Source: Boseongicola sp. (GTDB lineage Bacteria > Pseudomonadota > Alphaproteobacteria > Rhodobacterales > Rhodobacteraceae). Taken from it: 64,000 bases of DNA. This document shows, one piece after another, positions 1 through 8,302 of the stretch. Position numbers and translations under genes: made by a program. The notes beneath the pieces were generated by a model that saw only the letters and a list, made by a program, of their open reading frames with translations, was not told the DNA's origin and searched no databases. The DNA is taken from positions 1 through 64,000 of the forward strand of contig JAPPCV010000118.1 in assembly GCA_028824715.1 (NCBI GenBank), in the 5' to 3' direction. The stretch's first letter is position 1. Every line of letters starts with the position of its first letter.

Positions 1-137
1 TTCGCGGTGACGACCAGCTTCCGCATGACCGCGGTCACGGCAACCTTGTGGGGTTATGGGAACCAAATTCTTATGGGAACCGTGAGTCCCAAGAGGCTGG
101 CATGACGCGCCCTTTGCCCTGATCAGGTTCACATAAA
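1..137 (+). repeat. RIT left terminal inverted repeat
   Basis: This stretch is the reverse complement of 3676-3812 with a single mismatch in 137 bases (in the GGCGCGTC / GGCTCGTC segment). It contains two direct copies of TTATGGGAACC (54-64 and 71-81) separated by 6 bases, and a near copy in the opposite orientation (AGGTTCACATAA at 126-137). These are likely recombinase binding arms. Confidence 0.93.
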
Positions 138-148
138 ATTCTGCTTCA

Positions 149-176
149 CTCCTGTCGGCTTTGACACTGACAGGAG
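149..176 (+). promoter_or_regulatory. Hairpin occluding the ritA ribosome binding site
   Basis: CTCCTGTC (149-156) and GACAGGAG (169-176) form a perfect 8-bp stem with a 12-base loop. The 3' arm contains AGGAG, the Shine-Dalgarno sequence 9 bases before the ATG at 186. In the mRNA this stem would hide the ribosome binding site, so it probably limits translation of the whole trio. As DNA it could also be an operator. Confidence 0.6.
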
Positions 177-185
177 AGAATGATC

Positions 186-1751
186 ATGCTTTCGAATCGA
201 TTTGACGCACCGCTGCCGGACGTGGTTCCGGAGCGGGATTCCCGTGTTGTCCGACGTTACGCGGAGCACCTGGAGAGCCTTTGCCTCTCGGACAGGACGA
301 TCGGCCTGTTGACAAGCACAGCTAGGCACGTGGCGGTCTGGCTGGCGACCAGAGGGCTGGGTCTCGACGCGTTCGACATCCGCCTCCTTGACCGATTCAT
401 GCGCCATGAATGCCACTGCCCGGGCCGGCACCGGACCGGCAGGAGGCCCGGCCGGCAATGCAGACAGTTTGCGGTCAGTTTCCTCCGGCACCTGCTTGAG
501 ACCGGGCGGGTAAAGGTGCCCCCGGAGATCGAGTCCGGCGCACATCTCGCGACGCAGTTCCTGGATTCCCTGGAGGAGCGTGGATATGCCCGTTCGACGA
601 TCCAGGCGACCGGGACCCTTTGCCGTCACTTCATCGTCTGGCTCCACCTGTCGGACATTCCCTTGGCGGGGGTCGACGCGCGCGTTCGGCGTCGCTTTCT
701 CGCCCACGATTGTGCCTGCGTTCATCCCGTGCTCTTCGACAAAGGTTCCTGCGGATTTGCCGGTTCCGACAAATCCGGGTCAGTGCTCCGGCACTTTGCC
801 GCGTTCCTGGCGGACAAGGCCGTCATCCTCGCACCGGAGACCCCGCGGTCCGGTGTGGAACGCCGGGAGCATCTCGAAGCGTTCCTGCACTGGCTTCGGC
901 AGCATCGCGGCCTCAGGGACACGTCCGTCGAACAGTATGATCGGCGCATTCGTGCACTGCTCCCGGCTCTCGGCGACGATCCCGGAACATATGACGCCGC
1001 CGCAATCCGGGACGCGGTCATGGACCGTCTCGAAGCCGCGTCCCGCGGACAGGCCGGAGACGAGGCAAGCGCATTGCGGATGTACCTGCGCTTCCTGGGG
1101 TCGAACGGCCTCTGCCGGCCAGAGCTGGTCCAAGCGGTCCCGACGATTCCGAGACACCGGGGCGAGCGCATGCCCCGGCATGTCGGGAAGGACGACATCG
1201 AGCGCTTGATCGCGACCTGCGACGTGACGACGCGGATCGGGGTGCGCGACCGGGCGGCATTGCTGCTGCTCGCCCGGCTTGCGCTGCGGGCCGGCGACGT
1301 GTCCGGGCTGCATCTCGACGACATAGACTGGGACCGGGCCGTCATCCGGGTCAGCGGCAAGTCGCGGCGAGAGGCGGAACTGCCACTGCCGCAGGACGTT
1401 GGCGACGCGCTGCGGAACTACATCCTGGAGGTTCGGCCGCGCAGCAACGAGAGGCAGGTGTTTCTCCACAACAGGGCGCCGCACGGCCCCTTGGCGCGCG
1501 GCAGCATCGGCACCTCGATCGTCGCCCGCGCGATCAGGCGGGCCGGCATCCGGGGCGTCGGCCCGGCATCATCACACCTGTTCAGATGCTCGGCGGCGAC
1601 GAATCTCCTGCGCGACGGCGCCCCCCTGGAAGCCATCGCCACACTGCTCAGGCACAGCTCTCTCGACGTCACCGCCATCTATGCCCGCGTCGACGTCCCG
1701 ATGCTTCGCGAACCGGTGCAGCCCTGGCCCTTCGAGGGAGACGTCCGATGA
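186..1751 (+). CDS. ritA: Tyrosine recombinase, first of RIT trio
   Basis: Site-specific tyrosine recombinase of about 521 residues, longer than its two partners because of an extended N-terminal DNA-binding part. The C-terminal catalytic domain shows the first Arg in LALRAGDVSGL, HLFR (His-x-x-Arg), RHSS and the nucleophilic Tyr in DVTAIYARVD. The N-terminal half has two unusual Cys/His clusters (RHECHCPGRH and AHDCACVHP) that could bind metal. ATG codons lie at 180 and 186; I prefer 186 because AGGAG at 172-176 is 9 bases upstream of it and only 3 from the other. The stop overlaps the next start (ATGA), so translation of the trio is coupled. Confidence 0.9.
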   Translation: MLSNRFDAPLPDVVPERDSRVVRRYAEHLESLCLSDRTIGLLTSTARHVAVWLATRGLGLDAFDIRLLDRFMRHECHCPGRHRTGRRPGRQCRQFAVSFLRHLLETGRVKVPPEIESGAHLATQFLDSLEERGYARSTIQATGTLCRHFIVWLHLSDIPLAGVDARVRRRFLAHDCACVHPVLFDKGSCGFAGSDKSGSVLRHFAAFLADKAVILAPETPRSGVERREHLEAFLHWLRQHRGLRDTSVEQYDRRIRALLPALGDDPGTYDAAAIRDAVMDRLEAASRGQAGDEASALRMYLRFLGSNGLCRPELVQAVPTIPRHRGERMPRHVGKDDIERLIATCDVTTRIGVRDRAALLLLARLALRAGDVSGLHLDDIDWDRAVIRVSGKSRREAELPLPQDVGDALRNYILEVRPRSNERQVFLHNRAPHGPLARGSIGTSIVARAIRRAGIRGVGPASSHLFRCSAATNLLRDGAPLEAIATLLRHSSLDVTAIYARVDVPMLREPVQPWPFEGDVR

Positions 1752-2677
1752 CCATGACGGATCACGTGAAGGATTACGTCGCCCGCAAGAGGGCACTGGG
1801 CCTGTCGTTCAGGGAGCAGGAGCGGGTCCTGATGCGTTACGCCGAACATGCCGACGCCAGGGGCGACAGGGTCGTGCGCGCGGGCAGCGTCCTGGACTGG
1901 GCCGGCACGGCAGCTTCGGTCGGCGAGGCCCAAAGGCGATTGGGCATCATCCGCGGGCTGGCCGTCTTCCTCCATGCCGGGGACGACCGTCACGAGGTGC
2001 CTCACCGGGGCGCTCTCGGCAGGCCGCGAAAGCACCGGCCGCCGCCGCGCATCCCGTCGCCGGAGGAGATCCGGAAGATCATGAAGGAGGCGCTGTCCCT
2101 GCCGCCGGCGGGGTCGCTCACGCCGCTGACCTTCCATCATGTCATCGGCCTCATGGCATGCACCGGGCTGCGGCGATCGGAAGCGACCGGCCTGCAACTG
2201 GGCGACCTGGGACCGGACGGTCTCCTGGTCAGGAACGCCAAGAACCGCAGGGACCGCCTCGTGCTCCTGCACGAGAGCGCCCGCCGCGCTCTCGACGACT
2301 ATCTCGTGGCGCGGAAGCGGAGGGGCGGACCTGGCGAACACCTGTTCGTGCTCGCGTCCGGCCGGCCGGTGCGCCCGGACTATCTGACCCGAACATTCGT
2401 CCTGCTTGCACGCAAGACGGGGGTTCGCGGCGGGCCCGGCGAGCCCGGCCCCAGGCTGCACGACCTTCGGCACGGATTCGCCGCCCGCGCACTGGAAGGC
2501 AGCCTCTCCTCCAGCCGAAGGGACGTCGGCCGGCACATGCTCGCGCTCTCGACAACCCTGGGACACACCAGGGTCACCAACACCTACTACTACCTTGAGG
2601 CGACACCCGTCCTCATGCGCCAGGTGTCGGAGGCGGCCGAAAAACTTCACATGACGACAGGAAAGGAAAGATCATGA
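1748..2677 (+). CDS. ritB: Tyrosine recombinase, second of RIT trio
   Basis: Site-specific recombinase of 309 residues. The start at 1748 is set by the ATGA overlap with ritA; an open frame continues upstream but only as antiphase sequence inside ritA. The catalytic domain is complete: Arg in CTGLRRSEATGL, LHDLRHGFA (His-x-x-Arg), LGHTRVTNTYYYLEA with the nucleophilic Tyr near the C-terminus. It presumably acts with RitA and RitC on the terminal repeats. The stop again overlaps the next start as ATGA. Confidence 0.9.
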   Translation: MTMTDHVKDYVARKRALGLSFREQERVLMRYAEHADARGDRVVRAGSVLDWAGTAASVGEAQRRLGIIRGLAVFLHAGDDRHEVPHRGALGRPRKHRPPPRIPSPEEIRKIMKEALSLPPAGSLTPLTFHHVIGLMACTGLRRSEATGLQLGDLGPDGLLVRNAKNRRDRLVLLHESARRALDDYLVARKRRGGPGEHLFVLASGRPVRPDYLTRTFVLLARKTGVRGGPGEPGPRLHDLRHGFAARALEGSLSSSRRDVGRHMLALSTTLGHTRVTNTYYYLEATPVLMRQVSEAAEKLHMTTGKERS

Positions 2678-3666
2678 CCCGACTCGCAACCCCGCTGGCC
2701 GCGTTCCTGAGGGAGCATCTCCCCCGTGACCGGGGCGCCAGCCGGCATACCGTCGAGAGCTACGTCACGTGCTTCAGGCTGCTCGCGAACTTCGCCGCGG
2801 ACAGGCACGGCATCCGCCCCTGCAGGCTCGAGGTCGACCATCTCGACGTCGACACCATCCTCGCCTTCCTCGACCATCTCGAGGCGGAACGGGGCAACGG
2901 CGTCGGCACCCGCAACGTCAGGCTGGCCGCGATCAAGAGCTTTTTCAAGTTCATCGAGTTCCGGCATCCGCATCATCTCGAATTGGCTGCACGGGTGCAC
3001 GCGATCCCGCAGAAGAAGGGCGACGTTCCCGCGCTCAGGCACCTCGGCCGCGACGAGGTGAAGGCGCTGCTGAAGGCTCCGGACGCCGCCACCAGGTCCG
3101 GAACCCGGGACCGGGCGATGCTGTGCCTCGCATACAACGCCGGGCTCCGCGTCTCCGAACTGGTCGGCCTCGGCCTGGACGACGTCAGGATGCCGCAGCT
3201 GGACGAGGTGCGGATCACCGGCAAGGGAAGGCGGACCCGCGTCCTGCCGCTCTGGAAGGAAACGGCCAGCGCGCTCGGGGCATGGCTCGCCATACGCCCC
3301 GAAGTTCCCGACCGGCACATGTTCCTGAACACGTCGGGACGGGGATTGACCCGGCGCGGCTTCGCCAAGCGGCTCGCGCTGCATGTCGCGACGGCGGCGC
3401 GGACCGAACCGTCGATCGCGCGACGGCAGGTGACCCCCCATGTGCTGAGGCACGCCTGTGCCTTGACGATTCTCGAGGCAACCAGCGATATCCGCAAGGT
3501 CTCTCTGTGGCTGGGGCACCAGTCGCTCCAGACCACGGAGATGTACCTGCGCACGGATCCCGCCGAAAAGCTGGACATGCTCTCGGAGTGGCGTTCCCCG
3601 GGTCTCGGCAAGGGACGGTTCGCGGGCGTTAAGGACGAACTGATGGAGATGCTCTCGAACGTCTGA
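2674..3666 (+). CDS. ritC: Tyrosine recombinase, third of RIT trio
   Basis: XerC/D-like site-specific recombinase of 330 residues. The N-terminal SAM-like core-binding domain (about residues 5-105) is followed by the catalytic domain with Arg in NAGLRVSELVGL, a Lys in ITGKGRRTRVLPL, HVLRHACA, and LGHQSLQTTEMYL with the nucleophilic Tyr. The start at 2674 overlaps the ritB stop. The gene ends 9 bases before the right inverted repeat, so nothing else is carried by the element. Confidence 0.9.
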   Translation: MTRLATPLAAFLREHLPRDRGASRHTVESYVTCFRLLANFAADRHGIRPCRLEVDHLDVDTILAFLDHLEAERGNGVGTRNVRLAAIKSFFKFIEFRHPHHLELAARVHAIPQKKGDVPALRHLGRDEVKALLKAPDAATRSGTRDRAMLCLAYNAGLRVSELVGLGLDDVRMPQLDEVRITGKGRRTRVLPLWKETASALGAWLAIRPEVPDRHMFLNTSGRGLTRRGFAKRLALHVATAARTEPSIARRQVTPHVLRHACALTILEATSDIRKVSLWLGHQSLQTTEMYLRTDPAEKLDMLSEWRSPGLGKGRFAGVKDELMEMLSNV

Positions 3667-3675
3667 GTCTGAACC

Positions 3676-3812
3676 TTTATGTGAACCTGATCAGGGCAAA
3701 GGGCTCGTCATGCCAGCCTCTTGGGACTCACGGTTCCCATAAGAATTTGGTTCCCATAACCCCACAAGGTTGCCGTGACCGCGGTCATGCGGAAGCTGGT
3801 CGTCACCGCGAA
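3676..3812 (-). repeat. RIT right terminal inverted repeat
   Basis: Reverse complement of 1-137 with one mismatch. It carries the same three 11-base arm-like motifs in mirrored order. It starts immediately after the ritC stop codon, and the match stops being checkable at 3812 because the left copy reaches the window edge. Confidence 0.93.
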
Positions 3813-4105
3813 CGCCCTTCTCCGCGACCGACGCATGTGGGAGGACAGGGCGGCGACCGTCGCCGACTGACGCCCGGACGGGCCGCGTCTCGCGGCGGTC
3901 CGCCAGGCAGGGAACGAATCAACCGGCCGGTCATGACAACGAGGCCGGCCAGCTTCGGCGTGCCCGGACGGCCGTCCAGATGTGGACAGCCTGTGGAAAA
4001 CCCGGGCCAGGATTCCCAAAACCGTCGAAAAAGACCGAATCCGGGCTTGCCTCAAATCATGGATGCTTGTTCCTGCATCCGTAACAGTGACGACTTGCAT
4101 TCCTC
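3813..4105. other. Noncoding stretch between RIT element and thiolase
   Basis: No convincing gene on either strand. It contains a paired TGTGGACAG / CTGTGGAAAAC motif at 3981-4001, which resembles fragments seen near replication origins, and a short inverted repeat GGATGC / GCATCC at 4061-4080 just downstream of the minus-strand thiolase. The latter has no T-run, so it is at best a weak terminator. Confidence 0.4.
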
Positions 4106-5296
4106 TCAAGCGCCAGCATCGAGGTTCTCGATCACCACGGCAATCCCTTGGCCACCACCGATGCACATGGTCGCAAGACCGTACCGTCCGTTCATGCGCC
4201 GAAGTTCGTAGACCAGTTTGGTCAGGATGATCGCGCCAGACGCACCGACCGGATGTCCAAGGGCAATCGCACCACCGTTCGGGTTGGTCTTCTCCGCCGC
4301 GAAACCGAGAGCATTCGAAACGGCGCAGGCCTGGGCCGCAAATGCCTCGTTCGATTCGATGCACGCCAAATCATCCACGGACAAGCCAGCGCGCTTCAGC
4401 GCCAGCTTCACCGCTGGCACGGGACCCATGCCCATCACTTTGGGTGCGACACCCGAAACGGCGCTTGAGCGGATCTTCGCAATCGCGGACAGGTCCTTGC
4501 TTCGCGCAATGTCCGAATCAGCGACGATCAGCGCCGCGGCACCGTCGTTGATGCCCGAAGAATTGCCAGGCGTGACTGTACCGCCCTTCCTGAAAGCCGG
4601 ACGCAACCTTGCCAGATCGCCGGGCATCACGTCACGGCGCACATGTTCGTCCCGCAGGAAGACAGTGTCCTTTCGTCCGTGCAGCAAAGTTATCGGGACG
4701 ATCTGATCGTCAAATCGCCCGGCATCGATGGCTGCGGCAGCACGCCGGTGGCTTTCCAGGGCATAGGCGTCCTGGGTCTCACGGTCGATTTCGCTGGCCT
4801 CGGCCACGTTCTCGGCAGTCTCGCCCATGTGCCCATGGCCGAAAGGATCGTTCAACGCGCCGACCATCATGTCGGTCGCCGAAACGTCGCCCATTTTGGC
4901 CCCGAACCGGGCCTTTCCGATCATATGGCCAGCGCGGCTCATGTTCTCGGCACCTCCAGTCAGCACGATGTCGGCATTGCCAATCTGGATTTGCTCGGCC
5001 CCGGTAACGACCGCTTGCAGCCCGCTGCCGCAAAGCCGGTTCAGCGTCAGGGCCGGCGCCGTCTCCGGCACGCCTGCACCGATGGCGGCAACACGCGACA
5101 GGTACATGTCCCGCGGTTCGGTGTGGATGACGTTGCCAAACACCGTCTGATCCACATCTCGGGGTTGCAGGTTCGCGCGCCCGATGGCCTCGACCGCAAC
5201 ATGTGTCGCCAATTCCGTGAGCGACGTGCCTGCCAATGCGCCTCCGAATGTGCCGACGGCGGTGCGTGCGGCTGAGCAAATGACAACGTCACGCAT
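4106..5296 (-). CDS. Acetyl-CoA acetyltransferase (thiolase)
   Basis: Thiolase of 396 residues that condenses two acetyl-CoA or cleaves 3-ketoacyl-CoA in the cytoplasm. The family's catalytic residues are present: nucleophilic Cys89 in NRLCGSG, His348 in GHPVGASG and Cys378 in MCIGGGQG. Length is full for the family. It is the last gene of a minus-strand operon with a CoA-binding protein, a ferredoxin, a methanethiol-oxidase-type protein, an enoyl-CoA hydratase remnant and an acyl-CoA dehydrogenase, which points to beta-oxidation-like breakdown of an acyl-CoA. The exact chain-length preference cannot be read from the sequence. Confidence 0.93.
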   Translation of the reverse strand: MRDVVICSAARTAVGTFGGALAGTSLTELATHVAVEAIGRANLQPRDVDQTVFGNVIHTEPRDMYLSRVAAIGAGVPETAPALTLNRLCGSGLQAVVTGAEQIQIGNADIVLTGGAENMSRAGHMIGKARFGAKMGDVSATDMMVGALNDPFGHGHMGETAENVAEASEIDRETQDAYALESHRRAAAAIDAGRFDDQIVPITLLHGRKDTVFLRDEHVRRDVMPGDLARLRPAFRKGGTVTPGNSSGINDGAAALIVADSDIARSKDLSAIAKIRSSAVSGVAPKVMGMGPVPAVKLALKRAGLSVDDLACIESNEAFAAQACAVSNALGFAAEKTNPNGGAIALGHPVGASGAIILTKLVYELRRMNGRYGLATMCIGGGQGIAVVIENLDAGA

Positions 5297-5324
5297 CTTG
5301 GACTCCTGCTGCTGGGTTGTTCAT

Positions 5325-5780
5325 TCAGATTCCCATATGGAGTTTGGGCTTCCAGAAAGGGCGAAACAACTCGATTTTCGGGCAGCGGTCCATCACGACT
5401 TTCAGGCCGGCATTCTCAGCAATCCTTGCGGCGTCGAAGTCCACTACACCTATCTGGCCCCAAAGAACCTTGGCCCGCATCTCGATGGCTTCGCGCGCGA
5501 CTTCCATCAGGTCTTCGGGACGGCGAAAGACCTCGACCAAATCTACGGGGCGATCGATCGCGGCGAAGCTGGGATAAACCTTGATGCCGCGGATTTCTTC
5601 AAGGCCTGGAAGCGGATTCACGGGAATCATGTCGTATCCGGTGTCGCTCAAGACCCGTATTACTCCGTAGCTGAACTTGGTCTTGTCGTTGCTCGCGCCG
5701 ACCATGGCGATTGTCTTGACCGACTTCAGGATGCCCTGCAGATAGTCGTCGGAGCAAGGTTGCCTATGGTCCATCATCAA
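5325..5780 (-). CDS. CoA-binding domain protein (YccU type)
   Basis: Small Rossmann-fold protein of 151 residues of the CoA-binding family. It shows the nucleotide-binding start TIAMVGASNDKTKFSYGV (about residues 23-40), then IPVNP, a central VDLVEVFRRPED segment, and the C-terminal signature VVMDRCPKIE. Proteins of this family bind CoA but their biological role is poorly defined. It overlaps the upstream ferredoxin by 17 bases and lies 28 bases before the thiolase, so it is part of the same acyl-CoA operon. Confidence 0.85.
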   Translation of the reverse strand: MMMDHRQPCSDDYLQGILKSVKTIAMVGASNDKTKFSYGVIRVLSDTGYDMIPVNPLPGLEEIRGIKVYPSFAAIDRPVDLVEVFRRPEDLMEVAREAIEMRAKVLWGQIGVVDFDAARIAENAGLKVVMDRCPKIELFRPFWKPKLHMGI

Positions 5781-6137
5781 GCTCTTGGTGCGGCGACGCC
5801 TGCCTTCGGTTCATGGGGTTCCAACGGGTCGAGGAAAGGGTGCGATATGGCTCGCCGTGGCTATCGACGCCGATCTCAAGCGTGATGTCCGACATGGGGC
5901 GCGCAACGCACAGGATCACGTATCCCGCATTGATCTGGCGCTTGATCAGCGCAACTTGCCTCCGTCGATTGACGATGCCCGCAGTCAGCTTCGCAGCACA
6001 GGTGATGCAACCGCCATATTTGCAGCCGTAGGACAGTTCGACCCCCGCTCGCGGAGTCTCTCCGGCGATGGTCGGCAAGCCTCGACCACGAAAGTTGCAT
6101 CTTCACGGTTTGCAAGGGTCACCCAATATGTGGTCAT
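5764..6137 (-). pseudogene. [2Fe-2S] ferredoxin with internal frameshift
   Basis: The N-terminus reads MTTYWVTLANREDATFVVEA from an ATG at 6137 that overlaps the stop of the preceding gene (ATGA). The rest, with the plant-type cluster ligands YGCKYGGCITCAAK and VILCVARP, is in another frame starting near 6078. One base is missing around 6080-6086; restoring it joins both halves into a normal ferredoxin of about 124 residues. A shorter protein of 104 residues could still start at 6078 but would lack the first beta strands. It presumably passed electrons to an oxidase or dehydrogenase of the operon. The frameshift may be real decay or a sequencing error; the broken neighbour at 7491-8064 favours decay. 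Confidence 0.75.
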
Positions 6138-7477
6138 GGCCAAATGTCGCTCGTACAGTCGCCGCCGGGATAGCGTGATTCATGACAACTGGATGACCCG
6201 TTCGGTTCCATGCCGAAGTTGACGACAAAATCCGGGTTCAGTGTCATGCCGCCGTTTACCGGATCGCAATCGATCATCCCCATGACCCCGCCCCGTTCGC
6301 GGATCTCAGGATAGAACTGGTTATCCCAGGTCGAGAACAGTGAGGTCGTCACATAGTGCCGCCTGCCGTTCAGGCTCAGCTGGAACAATTGCGGGCCACC
6401 GGCCATCTTGACACCGTTTACCTCGGGGGCCTTGCCCAACAGGCCACCCATCCAGACCTGCCCGGTCAAGACCGGGGCACGCGGGTCCGAGATGTCATGC
6501 TGGCGCATGTCGCCGTGCAGCCAGTTGTTCAGATACAGGATCTTGTCGTCCATCGACACCAGGATCGCTGACATCTCGCCGGGCACCGGGATCGGCCATT
6601 CGGGGTGCGGTTCGTTCTCGACGTCGATCACCCATTGCCACTCTCCGGCGTCGTTCTTCCACCAGTGAATGACGTTTGAACTGAGCGCCGCCCCGCAAAA
6701 CCCGTGGGTGCTGTCGGGATCGTGGTGGAACTTGACCTCCAGCGGCAGCAGACCGTCCTCGCCCAGGTAGAAACTCTCGACAGGTTCGCGTTTTCCGGAA
6801 TCCCAAATGTGCAACTCGCGCCCGCATTTGAGATGCCCGACCTCTTCCAGATCGAACCCGGGCATAAAGGTGTTCGGTGCGGCCCATTCCGAACTGACCA
6901 TCACGTTGTGGCGCGGTTGATACCAGAATTCGTAGCCGAACTTGATGTCGCCCATCGAGCTTTCCCAGCGACCGACAATCTCGAACTCCTTGCTCATGTG
7001 CAGATAGCCGCCAGGCGCCTCGCCCTTGGCATCACCGAGCATCGAGATGATGATCTCCGACCCCAGGCAATGCACGGTGTGGGGGCCAGAAAGATTCGTC
7101 TTTGCCCTGATCTCCGCCCCTTCGATCACCTTGTGCAAGCGCGGCGCGCGCGGGTCGGTCGCTGTGTTGACGACGTGGATGTTGTTCGAACGCACCCCCG
7201 GCAGCAGGAGACACTTGCGCGACACGCCCGCATCACCAAAGCATGAAGAACAGGCATTCCAGCCCATGTGGTGCAATTCGTCCCCGATGCCGGGCATCTC
7301 AAGACGGTGAACGACCTGAGAATAGGTCGGGCTTTCCGGGTCGGCATCCACCGTTGCAAGATGGTCCGGCTTCTGAATGCCGGTCCCGGTGTAGATGGCA
7401 ATCGTATACAGAAGCGTCTCGCGTGGCGCCTTGATCGCTTCCGCAGGCGAAGCGAATCCCGGTCCGCAACACTCCAT
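6134..7477 (-). CDS. mtoX: Selenium-binding protein / methanethiol oxidase family
   Basis: Protein of 447 residues of the SBP56 family, which in bacteria and humans includes methanethiol oxidase (methanethiol to formaldehyde, sulfide and peroxide). The start MECCGPGFASPAEA, the conserved GWNACSSCFGD motif (about residues 73-83), FWYQPRHNVM, the NNWLHGDMRQHDISDPR stretch and the C-terminal RYPGGDCTSDIW are all typical, and the length is right. No signal peptide is visible, unlike periplasmic bacterial MtoX. It lies in the acyl-CoA operon rather than beside SCO1/MauG genes, so oxidation of methanethiol is likely by family but not proven by context. Confidence 0.85.
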   Translation of the reverse strand: MECCGPGFASPAEAIKAPRETLLYTIAIYTGTGIQKPDHLATVDADPESPTYSQVVHRLEMPGIGDELHHMGWNACSSCFGDAGVSRKCLLLPGVRSNNIHVVNTATDPRAPRLHKVIEGAEIRAKTNLSGPHTVHCLGSEIIISMLGDAKGEAPGGYLHMSKEFEIVGRWESSMGDIKFGYEFWYQPRHNVMVSSEWAAPNTFMPGFDLEEVGHLKCGRELHIWDSGKREPVESFYLGEDGLLPLEVKFHHDPDSTHGFCGAALSSNVIHWWKNDAGEWQWVIDVENEPHPEWPIPVPGEMSAILVSMDDKILYLNNWLHGDMRQHDISDPRAPVLTGQVWMGGLLGKAPEVNGVKMAGGPQLFQLSLNGRRHYVTTSLFSTWDNQFYPEIRERGGVMGMIDCDPVNGGMTLNPDFVVNFGMEPNGSSSCHESRYPGGDCTSDIWP

Positions 7478-7490
7478 CAGGCTCTCCCGC

Positions 7491-8064
7491 CTACAGTGGA
7501 TTCCATTGCGGTGCGCGTCTCTCGAAATGGGCTCCGATGCCCTCCAGGGCGTCTGGCTCCGGCACGTTCAAGGCCATGACCTCGGCGGCCAATTCACAAG
7601 TCTCGCGCAACGGCATTTCGACTTGGTCATAGAATGTCTCCTTGCCAGTTTTCGGCGTGGCAGGAGATTTCGCGGCGATCCTGCGTGCCAGTGCCATCGT
7701 GGTTTCCGTCAGGTCGCTCGATGCGGCGACATCACGGACCAGGCCCATGGCATGCGCTTTCTCCGCACACATCATGTCGCCAGACAAAAGCATCCTCATG
7801 GCTGATTTTCGTCCAATGTTGCGCGTGAGCGCTACCGTCGGAGTCGAGGAATAGAGCCCGATATTGATACCAGGTGTCGCGACCTGCGCGTCATCGGCGG
7901 CGACGGCCAGATCGCATGCAGCCACCAACTGGCAGCCTGCCGCCGTCAGCTCTTTCAGATCGTGACCCACGCAAAACACAGGCCCGTTGGCGGCGATGAC
8001 AATCACGTGCACTTCTGTTTCGTCCCGAGCCGGGTGATTGCATCTGTCAATTCATCCACTTGAT
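7491..8064 (-). pseudogene. Enoyl-CoA hydratase remnant, 3' part
   Basis: The open part (7491-8012, GTG start) reads like a crotonase: VIVIAANGPVFCVGHDLKEL, then AAGCQLVAACDLAVAAD and NIGLYSSTPTVAL. About 40 residues normally between HDLKEL and AAGCQLVA, including part of the oxyanion-hole region, are deleted. Upstream in another frame VDELTDAITRLG is readable (to about 8064), so there is a frameshift near 8022-8027. The true 5' end of the gene is found 3.5 kb away at 11524-11560, next to the acyl-CoA dehydrogenase. The gene was interrupted by the island and then eroded. Confidence 0.85.
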
Positions 8065-8302
8065 TTATTCCGAAATCATGACAACAACTTCCCTTTCAGT
8101 TTGCACCTGATATCGTCCGGCTTCGCTTGTCCATTTGTTTTCAAGACTTTGTGTAGAGTTTGGTCGCCCAATGGTTGCCAGAGGTGGACTGGCATGCGCT
8201 CCATATTCTTTCTTCGTGTTGATTATAGTGTTGCACATTAGAGCGTTCCGGGTTAGGCTGCATCCCGTGGAAAACCGAAACTCTGCCAAGCGCGTGGCCC
8301 GG

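Larger units (their letters stand above)
1..3812. mobile_element. RIT element (recombinase in trio)
   Basis: Three tyrosine recombinase genes run in the same direction with 4-bp ATGA overlaps and are enclosed by long, almost perfect inverted repeats. This is the defining layout of RIT elements, in which the three recombinases are always found together. No cargo gene lies between the repeats. The left repeat begins at the first base of the window, so the true outer edge may lie further left; the right repeat cannot be matched beyond 3812. All three recombinases keep their catalytic residues, so the element may still be active. Confidence 0.9.

Noticed and set aside
3981-4001. Replication-origin or DnaA-box signal
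   Set aside because: Only a short TGTGGA-like pair is present, with no AT-rich region, DnaA-box cluster or replication gene nearby.
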